Positions 5,036 to 6,467 of a DNA stretch of 6,467 nt are shown piece after piece; the first letter of the stretch is position 1, and each line of letters opens with the position of its first letter. The notes beneath the pieces are model-generated. The model saw only the letters and a program-made list of their open reading frames with translations. It was not told the origin of the DNA and searched no databases. Source of the DNA: Tannerellaceae bacterium (GTDB lineage Bacteria; Bacteroidota; Bacteroidia; Bacteroidales; Tannerellaceae); contig JAIRYL010000225.1 in NCBI GenBank assembly GCA_031267775.1, positions 1-6,467 on the forward strand. Reading direction: 5' to 3'. Both the position numbers and the translations under genes were made by a program.

Positions 5036-6467
5036 TTATGCCTCCACTAATTTAGTAAATTCTTCCACTAATCTGGCTACAATGAACGGTTGGCCCTTTA
5101 TCCGATTAAATTTGCAGGGCGTAAAGCCAGGTATTTTACTCTGTAAATAATTGGCAAACTGTCCGTTGTTTTGCTCGGCCACTACTACTTTTTTGTATTT
5201 AGTAAGCACGCCGGCCGTATTTTCGGGTAACGGACTGATAAACTTAACGTGCGCCAAAGCCACTTTCATACCCCTCTCGCGCATGGCCTCCATCGCTTCG
5301 CATAAATGTCCGAAAGTACCTCCCCAACCTACAATCAGCAAGTCGGCGTCGGCTCCTTCATCGCCTATAACTTCCAATGCAGGTATATAAGCGGCTATTT
5401 TATCTATCTTGGCCTGACGTGTCCGTATCATTTTCTGATGATTGGCCGGCTCGGTAGAGATGGCGCTGGTATCATAGTCTTTTTCCAACCCCCCAATGCG
5501 GTGAGTAAAGCCCTCCATGCCTGGGACAGCCCAGTACCGGACAAGCGTATCCGGGTGGCGGCGATAAGGTTTCCAGGCCTCTTCCCTCTTATAATCTGCC
5601 GGGTAGTTAGGTTTAATATCAGGATAGGTATCCAGATTGGGAATCCTCCAGGCTGTAGAACCGTTCGCCAGGAACGAATCCGTTAGCAAAATAACGGGCG
5701 TCATGTGTTCGACAGCCAGTTTCCCCGCCCAAAAAGCGGCGTCGAAACAATCCGCAGGCGTAGAGGCAGCCATCACCACAACAGGGCTTTCGCCATTGCG
5801 CCCGTAAAGCGCCTGAAGCAAATCGGTCTGTTCGCTCTTGGTAGGCAAACCCGTAGAGGGGCCGCCCCGCTGCACGTCTACAATCACCAAAGGCAACTCG
5901 GCAATCATAGCCAGTCCAATGGCCTCGCTCTTTAGGGCCAAACCTGGGCCAGACGTAGACGTAACAGCCAGCGAACCTGCAAAAGCGGCTCCAATAGCCG
6001 TACAGACGCCGGCAATCTCATCTTCAAACTGAAGCGCCTTTACGCCTAACTCTTTACGGGCGGCAAGTTCTTGCAGAATATCGGTAGCCGGGGTAATGGG
6101 ATAGCTGCCAAGAAAGAGCTTCAGCCCGGCTTTTTCGGCCGCCGCCATCAAGCCGTAAGAAGTGGCCTTATTGCCATTAATATCCATATAAAGACCAGGC
6201 GCGGCTTTTTTACTTTCTATGCGATAGGTAGAAACCGAGGCGTGGATATTGCTTCCATAATTATATCCGTCGGCCAGCGCTTTGATATTGGCTTTGGCTA
6301 TTGTGGGTTTCTTTGAGAATTTATTTTGCAACATACGTTCAGCCTCGTCTAAGGGTCGGTTGAACAACCAGCACACCAAACCCAAAGCAAACATATTTTT
6401 ACAACGAACCGCCGCCTTATTGTCGAGTCCAAATTCAGTCAAGCCCTCCTTCACCATTGTCGTAATC
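5036..6467 (-). CDS. korA: 2-oxoglutarate:ferredoxin oxidoreductase, alpha subunit with fused gamma domain (5' end cut off)
   Basis: The frame runs open past the window edge: I-T-T precedes the first visible Met (6457), so that Met is internal and the true start lies outside. Numbering from it, 473 residues are visible. Residues 1 to about 70 look like the tail of the gamma (catalytic-accessory) domain, with KNMFALGL at 20-27 and KFSKKPTI at 46-53. From about 95 the alpha pyrimidine-binding domain follows: YPITPATD at 119-126, FEDEIAGVCTAIGAAFAG at 144-161, TSTSGPGLALKSEA at 166-179, and QRGGPSTGLPTKSEQ at 196-210, which is highly characteristic. The C-terminal transketolase-like domain occupies about 370-470 (VGWGGTFGHL, EQNNGQFANYL). 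Fused gamma-alpha chains of this kind are usually about 600 residues, so roughly the first quarter is missing. It partners KorB in an alpha-beta complex that reduces ferredoxin. The promoter is outside the window. Confidence 0.95.
   Translation of the reverse strand, partial: ITTMVKEGLTEFGLDNKAAVRCKNMFALGLVCWLFNRPLDEAERMLQNKFSKKPTIAKANIKALADGYNYGSNIHASVSTYRIESKKAAPGLYMDINGNKATSYGLMAAAEKAGLKLFLGSYPITPATDILQELAARKELGVKALQFEDEIAGVCTAIGAAFAGSLAVTSTSGPGLALKSEAIGLAMIAELPLVIVDVQRGGPSTGLPTKSEQTDLLQALYGRNGESPVVVMAASTPADCFDAAFWAGKLAVEHMTPVILLTDSFLANGSTAWRIPNLDTYPDIKPNYPADYKREEAWKPYRRHPDTLVRYWAVPGMEGFTHRIGGLEKDYDTSAISTEPANHQKMIRTRQAKIDKIAAYIPALEVIGDEGADADLLIVGWGGTFGHLCEAMEAMRERGMKVALAHVKFISPLPENTAGVLTKYKKVVVAEQNNGQFANYLQSKIPGFTPCKFNRIKGQPFIVARLVEEFTKLVEA
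5041..5045 (-). promoter_or_regulatory. korB ribosome-binding site within korA
   Basis: On the minus strand GGAGG lies 8 bases before the korB ATG and forms part of the last sense codons of korA (GTG GAG GCA). Strong Shine-Dalgarno sites are less usual in Bacteroidota, and this placement supports coupled translation and the chosen korB start at 5032. Confidence 0.6.

Noticed and set aside
5151..6316. Several plus-strand frames of 64-126 aa opposite korA
   Set aside because: They are antisense shadows of the conserved korA coding sequence.

Overview
The window looks like a piece of a Bacteroidota chromosome, most likely order Bacteroidales. The evidence is a 2-oxoacid:ferredoxin oxidoreductase whose alpha chain carries the gamma domain at its N-terminus, a stand-alone LytTR DNA-binding protein, a large Bacteroidales-type lipoprotein, a small outer-membrane beta-barrel protein, and intergenic DNA rich in palindromes. 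All five genes that can be supported lie on the minus strand. Family assignments come from reading motifs, not from a database search.

Layout. Positions 1-968 hold no gene I can support. They contain a REP-like hairpin near 27-51, a three-copy 11-bp tandem repeat at 289-321, and several inverted repeats, the best being a near-perfect 23-bp hairpin at 786-836. Positions 969-1565 encode a small secreted beta-barrel protein. The 192-bp gap upstream of it carries a 13-bp perfect inverted repeat, each arm lying next to a promoter-like box. Positions 1758-2729 (lipoprotein) and 2799-3104 (LytTR protein) are closely spaced, co-directional and much more AT-rich than the right-hand genes. They look like a regulator plus surface-lipoprotein pair, perhaps acquired separately from the housekeeping genes. 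Positions 3105-4018 are gene-free: first an AT-rich stretch with at most a 26-codon ORF, then a pile-up of palindromic repeats dominated by an imperfect fold-back element at 3484-3801. Positions 4019-6467 hold korB and the 3' part of korA, with a probable intrinsic terminator just downstream of korB.

How the genes work together. korA and korB are separated by 3 bp and together encode a ferredoxin-dependent 2-oxoglutarate (or related 2-oxoacid) oxidoreductase linking the TCA branch, CoA thioesters and reduced ferredoxin. The LytTR protein probably controls the adjacent lipoprotein gene, and possibly the barrel gene, but this is inferred from position alone. I found no CRISPR array, tRNA, rRNA, transposase or recognisable defence system. 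The most unusual parts are the fold-back element, the small family of related hairpins around it, and the AT-rich LytTR-lipoprotein block beside it.
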